Of a stretch of DNA of 64,000 nt, positions 37,859 to 49,199 are shown piece by piece. This DNA is from Stropharia rugosoannulata (Eukaryota > Basidiomycota > Agaricomycetes > Agaricales > Strophariaceae): contig JANCIK010000009.1 in assembly GCA_028532985.1 (NCBI GenBank), positions 2,232,001 to 2,296,000 of the forward strand, written 5' to 3'. Each line of letters opens with the position of its first letter. Position 1 is the first letter of the stretch. Below the pieces are notes generated by a model. The model did no database searches. It had not been told where the DNA came from and saw nothing but the letters and a program-made list of their open reading frames with translations. The position numbers and the translations under genes are program-made.

Positions 37859-39542
37859 TTATATTCCTCCTTATGTCGCTCGGAGCGCTTGACCAATGGC
37901 AATGAAAAACAGCAGGATAGTCCACGACATTGAACTCTTTGATGTTGGTGTATTCAGAGAGAATCATCTCCTTCAAGAGGGCCGAGTCATGGTACGGTTG
38001 GCGGGTAGTGAGGGTGAAATGTGTAAGGCCCGTGAATATGTCCAACCATTCCATGACATATTCAACTTGCTGTATAAGCGATGTGTCATCACTGGATGAT
38101 ATGGGCAATTCTAGAGACAGTTTAGAAACCATCGAGAAATCTACCTCCCGCTTGGAATCGTCCGTCGCTGACTGGAAAGGAGACAGTTTCGCCCGTCCGT
38201 GATTGGATACACACATATTGAACTGGAGCTCTGTAGCTGAGTCACTAGACGAATCACTATCGGCTAATCCGTAGCCAGCATCCTCGAACTTTGGCCGGGT
38301 CCGCAAGCCTGTAAACAGCCCCTTAAGACTGGCTAGTTTGTTGCTAATGGTATAATAGTTTGGCCGCCCCCGGCTGTCATCCACAATGATATTGATTGCA
38401 GTCAGCAGTGGAGATGAGGCACTCCCCAACATATAAACTGCTTGGTCAGTGTAGCCAGTGAATGTTGTGAGATTGGGAAGCTGGAGTAGGGCCTTCGATG
38501 TCTGTGAATAAGAAGGCGGGGGAAACTGGCCATACAGAGTGGCACCGAATGTGACTTTCTTCAACAAAGGCAGCTGGGGTAACAATTCGACGGCACTGGC
38601 AAGAAACTCATCCCGTGCTGCTGCTAGGCGAAGTTCTGTTAGTGTTGGAAGCGAGTCAACGATGCGGGGGAAGATATAGTAGCGGAATTCTTCTTCTGAA
38701 ACAACAGTAGGAAGTGTGAGGGAAAGGGCACTGATGTGAGAATGAAGCAGAAACGGATATGTCCAGAACGAGAATGGTGGAACGAGCAGAAAGTCAGTGT
38801 GGAGTTCCAAGGCTCTAATTTTATTATGCAGCATAACTGCAGGAGAGAGTAAAGGCGGCGAGTGGTATTTAAACACTGGTTGGTATTTCCACCCGTCACC
38901 TTCTAATTCATTACCGCGAAATTTCTTGAGACTCTTGACAACTATGCTCCCTATTTTATTAGGCTTTGAGGAAATAAACTGGTACGGAGGTTTGAGCTTG
39001 ATGGGGTGAGGATGGAGTATTTGTAATGATTCGCATGATTTCAAAGTCACCGTCTCGACGAAATGAAAGAGTGCAGTGAGAAAGTCCTCCACAACAGGAA
39101 GGCGAAGTGACCAAAATCCCCCCATGGAATAGAACACAAGAGAGACCGAGCCAACAGACTGCAGGCGACTAATGAGGTGGGTGACGCGTTCTATGTTCCT
39201 TTGCAGCCCTGCAATGGGCGACAGTCGGGTGAAGTCCTCCATTTCTCGTGGATTATCCTGGCGATGGTTCAGAATGCATACGAAATGCTTGATTTTGACC
39301 AAGGAAAAGTCGACAGATAGTCCACTGAGTTGGTCGACATAGTTGTCGTGGAGAGGGCGTAAAACAACAGACTCCTCAGGCGACTCTATGCCGACTCTTT
39401 GGAGGTAAATGGGGATTGCAACAGCATTTAGCCTGCAACAAGCTTTGCCGATATTCAGCAGAGTTTCATCGTCGGACAGGTCAAAGATGATGAACAGAAG
39501 TTCGATAGGTAGCGTGTCAAATGAGGCTGGTCGCTCAACCAT
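37791..39542 (-). CDS. F-box protein, single exon
   Basis: Likely substrate adaptor of an SCF ubiquitin ligase, 583 residues, with no intron, unlike its neighbours. The N-terminal F-box reads FDTLPIELLFIIFDLSDDET, then LLNIGKACCRLNAVAIPIYL. The rest is Leu-rich with irregular LRR-like spacing (LPTLTELRLAAA, LPQLPLLKKVTFG, LPNLTTFTGY). This arrangement is common in the large, fast-evolving F-box families of Agaricomycetes. The frame is open further upstream, but the first ATG is 39542. Its 3' end is duplicated in inverted orientation immediately downstream. The target is unknown. Confidence 0.87.
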   Translation of the reverse strand: MVERPASFDTLPIELLFIIFDLSDDETLLNIGKACCRLNAVAIPIYLQRVGIESPEESVVLRPLHDNYVDQLSGLSVDFSLVKIKHFVCILNHRQDNPREMEDFTRLSPIAGLQRNIERVTHLISRLQSVGSVSLVFYSMGGFWSLRLPVVEDFLTALFHFVETVTLKSCESLQILHPHPIKLKPPYQFISSKPNKIGSIVVKSLKKFRGNELEGDGWKYQPVFKYHSPPLLSPAVMLHNKIRALELHTDFLLVPPFSFWTYPFLLHSHISALSLTLPTVVSEEEFRYYIFPRIVDSLPTLTELRLAAARDEFLASAVELLPQLPLLKKVTFGATLYGQFPPPSYSQTSKALLQLPNLTTFTGYTDQAVYMLGSASSPLLTAINIIVDDSRGRPNYYTISNKLASLKGLFTGLRTRPKFEDAGYGLADSDSSSDSATELQFNMCVSNHGRAKLSPFQSATDDSKREVDFSMVSKLSLELPISSSDDTSLIQQVEYVMEWLDIFTGLTHFTLTTRQPYHDSALLKEMILSEYTNIKEFNVVDYPAVFHCHWSSAPSDIRRNINRLSHATTFGNKSIEGCACSDF

Positions 39543-39769
39543 ACTATACCTTACCAACCTTTTGTACCAAACGGCGCAAAGAATGGTGCTGGGGTATAGG
39601 CTACTCTGGGCCAGGAAACATTTTCTCAGGCCACATGGCGGTATGATATCTGTAACTTTATATTACGTAAACCCGTAAATTAAATGATACCTAAACGCCA
39701 GCAGAGTCGCATACCAGTTTTATGAATACACTGATGGTTAGAAAGGAAGTACATAGAGGGAAGTATATG

Positions 39770-42700
39770 TTATCTAGCTCCAGTGGACTCCGCTGTCTCT
39801 TGAGGGGACGGTGTAACAGTCTTCTTCTCTTCAGCAGCACTTAGAACGGCACTGATACTCGCCACGGGCTGCACAGTAGTCGGGCTAGTTTCAGGGCTCA
39901 TGCCATTGAACAATGGCGAGCCTTCTGGGTCCCCATAGTGTTCTCGCACCGGAAGTGGTGTCGTAGGGAACGCTGGCGGACTGTTGTTCGGATTTGATGG
40001 CTGCGCAGTGGTTGGTGTGCGCGCTAACGAAAAGCGCGACGTTTTTGCCGAGAGGAACGAGCCAAGTCCCGAACCCCAAGCGGAGAGTGGTTTCGCTGGA
40101 GTAGGCTCCGGGGCATCGTTGGGACTGGAAATAGGAGAGTCGGATGGGAGGGAGTTGGTGCTAGTGAGGGAGAAAGGACGGAGGTTGGGTGTCTTCCGTG
40201 TGTAATCACTTTGTTTCGCTGTCTGTGGGGTATCTTCGAAGTCGCCGCGCGACACTTCAACGGGGGGAGTACTGAGTCCCGACGTTCTTTTTGCTGTTTC
40301 TGAGTTTGTCTCATGGTGGGAAGATGTCGTGCTGATATTACTATTACTTCGCTGGGCCCATCTGCCTCGCATGCCCTCCACTGCTTTGAAGAAGCTTGTG
40401 GAACCGGCACTTATGGTTTTAGAAACGGCTTCCCTAGCAGGCGCAAGTTGTTGATCAAGCTTCAGCTCTTGAATTCCTTCTTGAAGACGCAAACCTATGT
40501 CCGCTACCACAGAGGGTCTCTCGTTGCATGGGTGGCTTTTGATTTGAAGTTCGTCAGAGGATGGTGGCAAACACCAAAAATAAGTACCGTACCGTGGCTC
40601 CACAATGTCAAATAACAGAGGATCTGTTGTCCTCTCCCAGACTTGATAGGCATTCGTTTTCTTGAATTCAGAAATCCACAATGGATTGAAATCTTCTGTC
40701 GAGCTCGGGTGGCCGCCCGATCCACCTGTAATCAACACACCGTTACTCTCTCCTTTGGCCACGAAGTCGCGGTATTTTACTGATGACAGAGCAGCCGAAA
40801 CGTATTCTTCGAACTGTCACACTGGTGAATACGATATGCGAACAATGCAATGCAGTATTACGTACCTTCGATCTCAAATAATCATCGCTCCCCTTAAAAT
40901 GTTGCATCCCAGTTGCAACGCCAGAGGCTTCAGCCGACCAGCTCTCGTTGACATCTGTCAGTATATCATCCATCCATTTCCTATCTGCCGGCGTCAATCC
41001 AGCTGAGCGCTCTAACTTCGGGTCGCGGAATTCGAAAACACCAGTGTCGGTCTGTTCCGGTGTCAATTCTTGCCACACCATGAACGAGTATGACATTTAC
41101 TTACATTCACGAGCAAATCGATTTCGCTTTGCTGCGTTATTATACTATTGGTGCACCCACAGAGCCAGCTCGGAGTGTCCTTAATCATATCTATTTGTTG
41201 TAGGGGTAAATAGGGTTGGAAGAACGCGTCCTTTACAAAAAAAAAAATTGGTGAGCCCAAAGTTATTTGAATGGATAGATTGTGGACCTTTCCGAATATA
41301 TCGAGAGGAAGTCCCATGAACGCCAACATGCTTTTATGATCCGAAGTCTTTAATGAAGTCGGGCGAGACAGTGTAGGTGCCCGCGCTGCGAGCGGGGGAG
41401 ATCCACAATCATCTAGTGTCTGCAGCATACCTGAGCATTGCACAAGCGTTGCCTTAGTAACTTTAGTGAGGGAGTTATCAAATAAAGTCATACCAGGTAG
41501 CAATGAAACTAATGAATACTGATATGTGCAAAGTTTTTCCACGGGATAGCCAAAGAATAGAATCTGGAAGCGTTGCGTTCAGAATTCGAATCTCAATTTA
41601 AAGTGTCAATCCATACCCTTTTTTGTAGCATTAGTGCCTTGACCAATACGAGTGTCTTCTGTCTGAACGTGTGTACAAGGTCCCGGCTGTGGCGAGATTG
41701 TCAACTAAGCGTCGTAGGACAGTGGACATCATAACGCACATACTCGTACCTAAAAACCATGAGTAATCGTTACGACGAGAAAGAAGGGTAGCACGTACCC
41801 ATATACAGCGCGCTTTCCGTCAGTTGGGTCCGTAAAGAACGTTCAAGTGACGCGTAAAAGTCATCGAGAATGGTCGAATCTGAGAAATCCCTCTGGAGGA
41901 ACAAAGCGGTGGTTACCACACGTAATTTGTCCCGTATTGGTCCAAACACCGGCTTGGCCGCTAGGACCACTACGGCTTTCTGCACAGTTGAGCGGGTGAC
42001 ATCAGGGCCTTTTACCAGGAGAGATGCTGCTGCCATTTGTTGATTACACCTGTTTTCAGCCATTGGTGATCGGCGTAAGCGGCGGTAGTTAATGAACCTA
42101 CGATATCCCGAATATGGTGGTCGGTGTAGGGCCAGGCTTCACAAGATGGAAGTACGAATAGTCTTCTGAGCTCTAGACCATGCGCAGGTCAATACTTGTC
42201 ACGTTTGCTGTCTGGCGAACCGTCCTTACTAGATGAGCCCCGTCCGGGAGTGCCAGGAACGGTAAAATTTTGGCTACTTCCTCATTTTCGAATATGTCGC
42301 CTTGTGAGTATTCGATACGTGGACCGACCTAGGTGGAGTGGTCGTTAGATGCTATGGGTAACTGGCAAGAGATATGCATACTAAATGATTAAAATCCACC
42401 AACGCAACTCCTAACACCAAGGGATCCATCGTAGGCGTGATGATCAGGGACTCCGGGCGGGCCTTTCTTGAAGATGTGGAAGCAAACGACGTGATAGACA
42501 TAGCATCGTCTCTATTTGGAGGGCTTGGGGGATATGTGACCGGCTTGAATTCTCTCTGTTCGTCAATGACGGATGTAGGTGATGTCGGCGACCGAATCTC
42601 CTTAGGCGCAGGGGACACTGCTGCAGCAATTACTGGATCTGCATCTGGATAATCTACAAGATATGATGTAGAGGGTATGATATGCGATTCCGAGTCAGAG

Positions 42701-42876
42701 CTCCGCGTCGTGAACGAGTCTCGTGGGTCACTGTGTATGGAGGTTCTTCGGGACGTTGGGGGCGACGATAGAGATATTGACCGCTGCGAAGCGGTATCCG
42801 CGTCTTCGTCATCAGACTCCCGGGGAAGATCCTTCTGGGACGTCGGAGGAGATGGTGGGGGGAGTAAGGAAGACAT
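39770..42876 (-). CDS. DENN-domain protein of the LCHN/Anr2 type (DUF2347 and DUF4484)
   Basis: Probable membrane-traffic regulator related to human DENND11 (LCHN) and yeast Anr2. The disordered N-terminus is followed by the DENN region: LGVALVDFNHLVGPRIEYSQ (junction 42382/42328), DYSYFHLV, ALFLQRDF, RDLVHTFRQKTLVLVKALML, KRILFFGYPVEKLC and GMPLDI-like GLPLDIFGK. FLPYLPLQQIDMI-like FFQPYLPLQQIDMI and FEFRDPKLERSAGLT follow. The C-terminal part has FNPLWISEFKKTNAYQVWE, then LAPAREAVSKTISAGSTSFFKAVEGMRGRW and a disordered tail. About nine introns; one (around 40534-40590) has a length divisible by three, so it reads through if unspliced. The start is MSSLLPPPSPP at 42876. Family placement is from memory of conserved blocks, with moderate confidence. 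Confidence 0.82.
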
Positions 42877-43016
42877 TTCGTCACAAGTTCTCGGGTTGGC
42901 AAGTCAATTGCACTGTTGCAAGGTTAAGGCAAGATCGGCGGTAGACCTGTCATCACACCGATTGTAGAAAGTCTACATAGTCCATTACATAATCAATAAC
43001 TTGGTCAACCTTTTGT

Positions 43017-43035
43017 CCAACGTTTGAAACGTTGG
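43017..43035. promoter_or_regulatory. Perfect palindrome CCAACGTTT-G-AAACGTTGG
   Basis: Nineteen bases with 9-bp arms, 141 bp upstream of the DENN gene start. It is a candidate binding site for a dimeric regulator. No known consensus is assigned. Confidence 0.45.
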
Positions 43036-43530
43036 TTCCCTGCCTTTGCGATGGTCAGTTACGTAGGGATGTGACCGCCATATATACGATTAAGGCTCCA
43101 GAATTTGGACGCTCACGGCTGATAAGACGGGCTCAGGATTAGCCCAACCCTCACATTAATTACCCTGTCAAACTCCTGTTCTATTTTGGGATCTCCCAAT
43201 TATGAATGTGCGGTACAGGTGTGGGCCTGAGCGCTTATTTGAAGGATTCGCATTTAAAACCTTTATATTAAACTGTTTCTCTTCCAGTCGAAATGTCATT
43301 TCTTACTCGCTGCTACCTCTCGCCAGATTCATCAAGAGCGACTGGCTCCATTAGCATCGGTTCAAAAGATTCCCAGTTTCTCCCAAAACAGCCTTTTAAC
43401 AGGCTTATCCATACATCAATAATATCCTATGAAGAAGTAAGCTTATCTGACCCAGAAATACTAATTTCAACCTACTTTTTGAGATCCAAAAACCAAGGCA
43501 GCAAAACATGGAACTGGCCCAGGCAAAAGA

Positions 43531-43555
43531 AAAAAAAAAAAAAAAAAAAAAAAAA
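43531..43555 (+). repeat. Poly-A tract of 25
   Basis: A pure run of 25 A in intergenic DNA, preceded by an A/G-rich stretch. It is a likely length-variable site and could also be the tail of a retro-copied insert. Confidence 0.85.
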
Positions 43556-43673
43556 TCATCAGTGCTATTCGACGGGCAGAGCTGAGTATAAACCCTTAAC
43601 GCACGGGTGGATTGCACTAGTCCTAATGCTGTATACTGATCTAAAGTTGGTGTAGTAAGGTACTGAAAGAAGG

Positions 43674-44763
43674 TTAATCTTTGAGCTCCTCGGTTAGCCG
43701 AGTCAAACCAAACAATTGCGGCACGACCCACCCAAGAGCGACAACTATCCCAGCGCTAAACACTACCATGCGTATGATAGAATCTATTGTAATGTAGGGC
43801 TTATCCCTTTGTATCGATGCAGATTCTGCTATGGCATTCCACCGCTGCCTGATCTTGACCATAATCAAAGCTGAAATAATATGTGTTAGCAAATGTTGAT
43901 CAGGTACATATATCTACAAGGAGAATACTCGACCTTCAGTGATTATAGCACCCAGAATTCCTATAGCAACAGCCCCTCCAATAAGGTACTTCCTATTCAA
44001 TGATGAGTGCGTTCGAATTACTCACTGACATATTAACTGCTTACCTCCAATCATTTGGAACGGCATTCCAACAGAAAAAGCCAGAAGGATATTTCTCAAT
44101 GACACTACGATGTATCAACACATTCTGGCACCTGGTATCAGATATGCGTTCGTAATGAAACATATACTCACAGAGGTTGTTATTGCAATAGTTCCACAAA
44201 ATGCAAGGCAGGGGATGGCTATCATCTATAAAAGGGAAAAGTAGTAAAACGATTAACTAGACTTGTATCATGCTATACACTTACCGTAGCTGTACAATAC
44301 CAGGGAAGTATGCTCGAATTCGAGTAGAGGGCGTACATAATAGTTGCGTATACCTAAGCAGTTTATTGAGTTAACATGTAAATCATTCACCAGATATCTA
44401 AGGCTCTACCTCTAATGCAAACGCAGAAGCGCAAAATGCGCATCTTTAAATATATGTGAGCTAGACCACAAATGCAGAAGGCAGAGATAAGAGCTACAGA
44501 ACAGGTGTCGAGTCTATCAAGATGGCTTGCGTCAAACAAATTCCGGAGTCGAGAATGGCCAGACGATGGGTCTGTTGTCCGACAAGGAGCAGACTGGATG
44601 CACTATTTAATACCCAAGAAACAATGACCATGTACCATGTTACTTGTCGACGGACGCGGGAGGAGATGCTGGACGTTAAGAAAATCATGCCGAGGGAAAA
44701 CAGGCCGATTGCGTAAAGAACGTCGAAGGCGACAAGAGCACCAGTGCTCGCTAGGGCAGCCAT
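43674..44763 (-). CDS. Multi-pass membrane protein of unknown function
   Basis: About six to seven hydrophobic segments are spread over six or so small exons. The first is near ALVAFDVLYAIGLFSLGMIFL, then VTWYMVIVSWVLNSASSLLLV. After splicing comes a run through LYSNSSILPWYCTAT, MIAIPCLAFCGTIAITTS, NILLAFSVGMPFQMIG and YLIGGAVAIGILGAIITEALI. The last segment is VVFSAGIVVALGWVVPQLFG, followed by a short cytoplasmic end. A basic loop (VKIRQRWNAIAESAS) precedes it. The layout resembles the many uncharacterised 7-TM-like proteins of Agaricomycetes. No GPCR motif is visible. Exon edges around 44100-44170 are uncertain. Confidence 0.65.
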
Positions 44764-45810
44764 TGGGCATCAGCCAAAGACGTCCTCAGGCCTCAGGCTT
44801 TAAGGGGAATCAAACAGGCCACGTAACTTTGCTTTGATACGGCGATTCTATTCGGGTCGTATCAAGGTCGTCACTTAATACTGGATTGAAGCTTCTCCGT
44901 GAAGTGATCATCATGTTTATTCATCTGGAGCTGCTTCCCAATTACATGCGATCCACTCGTTATGGAGTGTGATTTTCTCGTGCGAGTAATGATCGGTGAG
45001 GCGTTCAACTTTCGCCGGTCACCTGTCAAGGTCAAGACGTTTCTGAAAATTCTAGCTTATCGATGGCGTGAGTAAATGGACACGAAAGGCCAGTCTATGA
45101 TGACCCAGGTAAGAATCATATAAGAGAAGGTCGTAGCAGATTTCTTGGTGTGTTAACTTGTTGTAAGCTGTGGACATTGTTTTATGACCTTTCTGGGTGC
45201 CTGTGCCGCTATCTAACCGACAGTGATGTCAGTAGGCTTCTGCAGTAATGTAGGTTTGTACGAATAGCACCCGTGATTTAAACCTTCACACACCATAAAT
45301 AACGTAAGTATGACAGCTTCACAGGACTCCGAGCGCTTGAAAGGTATGTTGTATGTGGTAGAGCAATGTGCGGGGCATGCGTGCTTTCAACTTTCAACGA
45401 CACCACGTACCTTGAGAACGATGTGCACCGGTATGCATAACCGCCTTAATGGCAAGTTCCAAGTTATTTCTATCCCAAGTTCCCGTGCCGTGCTGCGCTT
45501 GGAGATCCGAGACCGCTCGAGCGGGTTATTTGCGTCAAGTTCCTACAACCAAGTACGAATTGGACAAGTATGCTGGGCACGACTGTCAAAAAGATCACAA
45601 GTTGGTAGATTGTGCAAGGACGACCGGGGCACGGAGCTTGATGCGGCACTTGCCAAACATGTCGCCCGCTTAAGTGGTCCGACGGCATTGGCGTTGCACA
45701 TGAAGGGATAACAACACGCACCCGCCTCCCTACTCCGCTCCACCGGTCCCTTCCTCTCTTACCACCACCATCCCCCCCATCTGCAAACCGACCATCCGCC
45801 TGTTTCACCG
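44764..45810. other. Intergenic, divergent promoter region
   Basis: About 1 kb between the membrane-protein start and the secreted-protein start. An ATG frame of 133 codons (45310-45711, plus) exists but has no recognisable features and conflicts with frames on the other strand. It is left out as a gene. Confidence 0.5.
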
Positions 45811-46872
45811 ATGTCTGTCCTCGTTCTGTGCTGGCTCGTCGCCACAGCCGCTGCGACGCCTGTTCAGCTCCCTGATCTGGGCCTCACCATGCCGGGCATC
45901 TTATCGCATCTGTGGCCAGGGATCCAGTCGGCGGGTCAACGGGAGATGACGCTCGCACCAACGCGGTCAGGCGACGACGAGACGATAGGCTGGTATGATC
46001 CACGGCTAAACGGGGGGCGGCTTCTCGATGTGAGTCTTCTAGACGCCCTGGGTCAGATTGCGAGACGGCGCTGAGTGCCCGTTGATTAGTACACGTCCCA
46101 GAAATACGGCGAGCCGCTGAACGTCATCATTTCCGGCGCCTCAGATCCATACATCCTCACCGACGAGGGGTTCCACAAATACGCAAAGTACGTCCTCAGT
46201 TCTATTTTGCTCGAGGGCCGTCGTTAACGGCAACATTGCGCCGTAGAATGCTTGGCTACTCGGAAGAGTGTCTGGGCATGCACGTTGGCCACCTGCACGA
46301 CGCTAACCTGGGAGACGGCAATGGACGGACGACCGAGTTGTTCCTTGCGAGGCAATACTACTTTCCTGTGTGGGGAACGTGCTGGGAGAGCCTTGCAGGT
46401 GAGCTGCGGGCCTGTGCCTTTGATGGCTGTTGCCGACGGAGGCTGATCACTGATGGCTTGCAGGCGGACATCATTTCCGGGCGTGGAAGCAGAATGGAAC
46501 GATGGCAAATAGCAACGCATGGTTCATTGGGTATGCCTACCGCCTGCTATCAGCGCTATGTAATTATAACTAACGCATTTGTGCAGTGCATCCAAAGAGC
46601 GCGACTCAAGTAAAAATCATGTCATTTCTCCTAACGGTTACAATCTAGGCCGGGACTGGTTCGTCGAACGCGCGCTCGAGGGTAGGAGCTCCAACGGCAT
46701 GTGGTGGAAAGCAGAGCTCGAGTGGCGCGTTGGTCTCCTTGAGCCAGGCAAGAAAGGTATGTTAGAAATAACTGTCACTATTTTTTCTATTCATCTGACA
46801 TCCGCTTTAGGCGTCAATCATGGCATTGAGCAAGACGGGCGCGTTGCTGTCCTGACAGTCATCAGGCTTTAA
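45811..46872 (+). CDS. Secreted protein of unknown function
   Basis: Six exons close in phase (45811-46029, 46090-46187, 46247-46398, 46464-46530, 46587-46756, 46811-46872), giving 255 residues. The start MSVLVLCWLVATAAATP is a good signal peptide. The mature part is well structured rather than disordered. It includes NVIISGASDPYILTDEGFHK, MLGYSEECLGMHVGHLH, FPVWGTCWESLAGGHHFRAW, SPNGYNLGRDWFVERAL and, at the end, GVNHGIEQDGRVAVLTV. Two cysteines are visible (EECLG and GTCWE). The clean exon phases and compact fold-like sequence argue for a real, conserved fungal secreted protein. I do not recognise a characterised family. A GGYNLGRD-type segment alone is not enough to call an enzyme. Confidence 0.8.
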
Positions 46873-47449
46873 CGGCTCTCCACTTCTACTATCCACCTAT
46901 GTATATTGAACTGTCTTATTACTATCATTACATCTAAACAACCCTCAACGCTCTCTAGATCACTGCACTATGATGTTATATTTATGTATTTGTAACTTTT
47001 CTGCTGCGGATGTGTCCACTTTGTACAACTTATGTATGTATGTGCTTTTATGTGATGCACTTGCCATGTTTTCTGGGATGCTTTATTGATGCATTCATTG
47101 TCCCTGTGGTATTATTATTATTATTGTCACACTTGATTACCTATCGATTTTAGGGTACTTCAGGGTACTTATGAGTGCTGCCTTCATTGGTTCTCTAGCT
47201 ATAAAACAGAAACAGATCTGTCTTATCTCGAGCACTGCCAGCCAATGATAGCTTGTTCAAAGACGATTTTACTACAACGCGAATCCAAAATAACTCCGGC
47301 CCGGCTTCTTCTCTTTGCTTTGCTATGTATTTGCGCTTGCTTGACACGGAAGCCGACCAAAATTTTGGCCGTTTCAGCGCCAAGCCGTGTCGCGTTACCG
47401 AACATAGTGTACCCTCCACCGCTCTTCATTAAAAAATAACCCGACCAGG
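46873..47449. other. Intergenic, secreted-protein 3' region and EBP2 promoter
   Basis: About 580 bp. It contains an (ATT)n microsatellite near 47105-47122. No gene is supported. Confidence 0.5.
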
Positions 47450-49013
47450 ATGGCGCGCTCATCCCTAGCATCAAAACCGAAAAAGGCAGCGGCGAAGTCC
47501 GCAAAGGCCGCCCCCGTCGCAGCGGCAGCCATCGACACGAAAAAGCAGAAGAGCGCGGGCAAAGCGAAGGCCGTACCGCCCCCGCCTGCGCCAGTCTCTG
47601 CAGACGAGGAGGATGATAACGAGGAGGACGTGGATGATGAAGAAGCCTGGGAAGATGAGGACTCTGAGGGCGATGACGAGGAGGAGGACTCCGAAGATGA
47701 GGGTGTGGATGAGGAGGGCATGGCCCGGCTAATGAAGTTGCTGGGCGACGACGGGCTGGATGAGATGGGCCGCGCGCAGCTGGAAGCACTGGCGAGCGGT
47801 GAGAGTGATGAGGAGGATGGCTCAGATGACGAGAACGAAAAAGCTGGCTCGGATGAGGGCGATGCTGAAGCACTGAGCAGTGGAGATGAGGAGGAAGGGA
47901 GCGCAGAGGAGGACGATGAGGAAGAAGAGGATGCCGAAATGGATGAGGACGAGGACGAGGAAGCTGTCCCGCTTGACGAAGTCGACTCCGTGGACGAGGA
48001 CGCAGTCCCGCGCCAGAAAGTCGAGATCGACGATACAGTGCGTGTTCACCTCCCGAGGTTTATTTTATCATCACTCACTCTTTTTTTAGGTCGCACTGTC
48101 ACAAATCCGCGACACCATAAAACTTGACCCATCACTGCCCTGGACAGAAACGCTCGTGCTATCGTATCCCAAAACAATAGACGTCGATGTCGACGACGAC
48201 CTGAACCGCGAGCTCGCATTGTAAGCCCCGACTCAACCTCGTCCGCTGACATATTCTCACACTTGGCTATAGCTACAAACAAGCGCTGCACGGCGCCGAA
48301 GAAGCGCGCGCGCGTGCTGCCAAAGCCAACTTTCCGTTCACCCGCCCGTCCGATTACTTTGCTGAGATGATCAAGAGCGACGCACACATGGAGCGCATCC
48401 GCATTAGACTGCTCGACGAGACAGCCACGATCAAGAAGAGTGAACTCAAGCGCAAGGAACGGGAAGGCAAGAAGTTCGGCAAACAAGTGCAGGTCGAGAA
48501 GCTCAAGGAGCGCGAAAGATCCAAGAAGGAGATGGAAGAGAGACTCAAGGGTCTCAAGCGCAGTGCGTATATTACCTTTTTTTCTTATGCGACAGTCACT
48601 TAATGAATGTTGTAGAGCGAAAAGATGTTCTGGACGGTCCAACTGGTGGTGATGATGACTTTGACATCCAAGTTGAAGATGCCATTTCAGATCGCCCTGC
48701 GAAGCGCGGGCGCGCTACAAATGGCAGGGGAATTCCTCGCGATGCGCGCGACAAGAAATATGGCTTTGGAGGTGCTACACGGCACTCCAAATCCAACACG
48801 CGGGAGTCTACTGATGACTTTGGGCCTGGAGCGGGTAGGGGGAAGCCGGGCCGGGGAGGTTTCCGTGGACGGGGCGGGAGGGGCGGTGGCCGGGGAGGCT
48901 CGAATGGGGGTCGCGGGGGCTTTGGTGGTGGTCGCGGGGGCTCGAATGGAGGTCGCGGGGGTCGTGGGGGCGCCAAAAGACTGGGGAAATCAAGACGAGC
49001 AGCTACGAAATAG
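47450..49013 (+). CDS. EBP2: rRNA-processing protein Ebp2
   Basis: Nucleolar factor for 60S subunit assembly and 27S pre-rRNA processing. Exons 47450-48037, 48090-48220, 48273-48562 and 48616-49013 give 468 residues. The N-terminal third is a Lys/Ala segment and then a very acidic Asp/Glu region. The conserved core includes IRDTIKLDPSLPWTETLVL, FYKQALHGAEEARARA, FPFTRPSDYFAEMIKSD, HMERIRIRLLDE, then the coiled basic stretch KKFGKQVQVEKLKERERSKK. The tail has DRPAKRGRATN, DKKYGFGG and an RGG/GGR-rich repeat run typical of nucleolar RNA-binding proteins. The start is the first ATG in frame with the basic N-terminus. Confidence 0.96.
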
Positions 49014-49199
49014 TCTTTTCCTACTTGCATTCCATTCCTTATTTCACGGTCGACACGAATACCCGGGACCCTGGTCTTTTATTCAAACCACATGTCATTA
49101 CTGCTGCCATTACATATACAGTCAGAAGAGTACAAAATCGTGCATACAAGTCCAATCATTCACGCTCAAAACAGGAGAAAACATCTTGCCAATATCTCT

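Larger units (their letters stand above)
42877..43673. other. Intergenic, DENN gene promoter and 3' side of membrane-protein gene
   Basis: About 800 bp. It contains a perfect 9+1+9 palindrome at 43017-43035 and an A25 run at 43531-43555, both listed separately. The open frame 43293-43655 (plus) runs through the A tract and is not credible as a gene. Confidence 0.55.

Noticed and set aside
43293..43655. Plus-strand frame running through the poly-A tract (Lys run)
   Set aside because: The Lys run comes from the A25 repeat; no other coding feature.
45310..45711. 133-codon ATG frame upstream of the secreted protein gene
   Set aside because: No domain, no signal peptide, competing frames on the other strand and no splice context; treated as promoter DNA.
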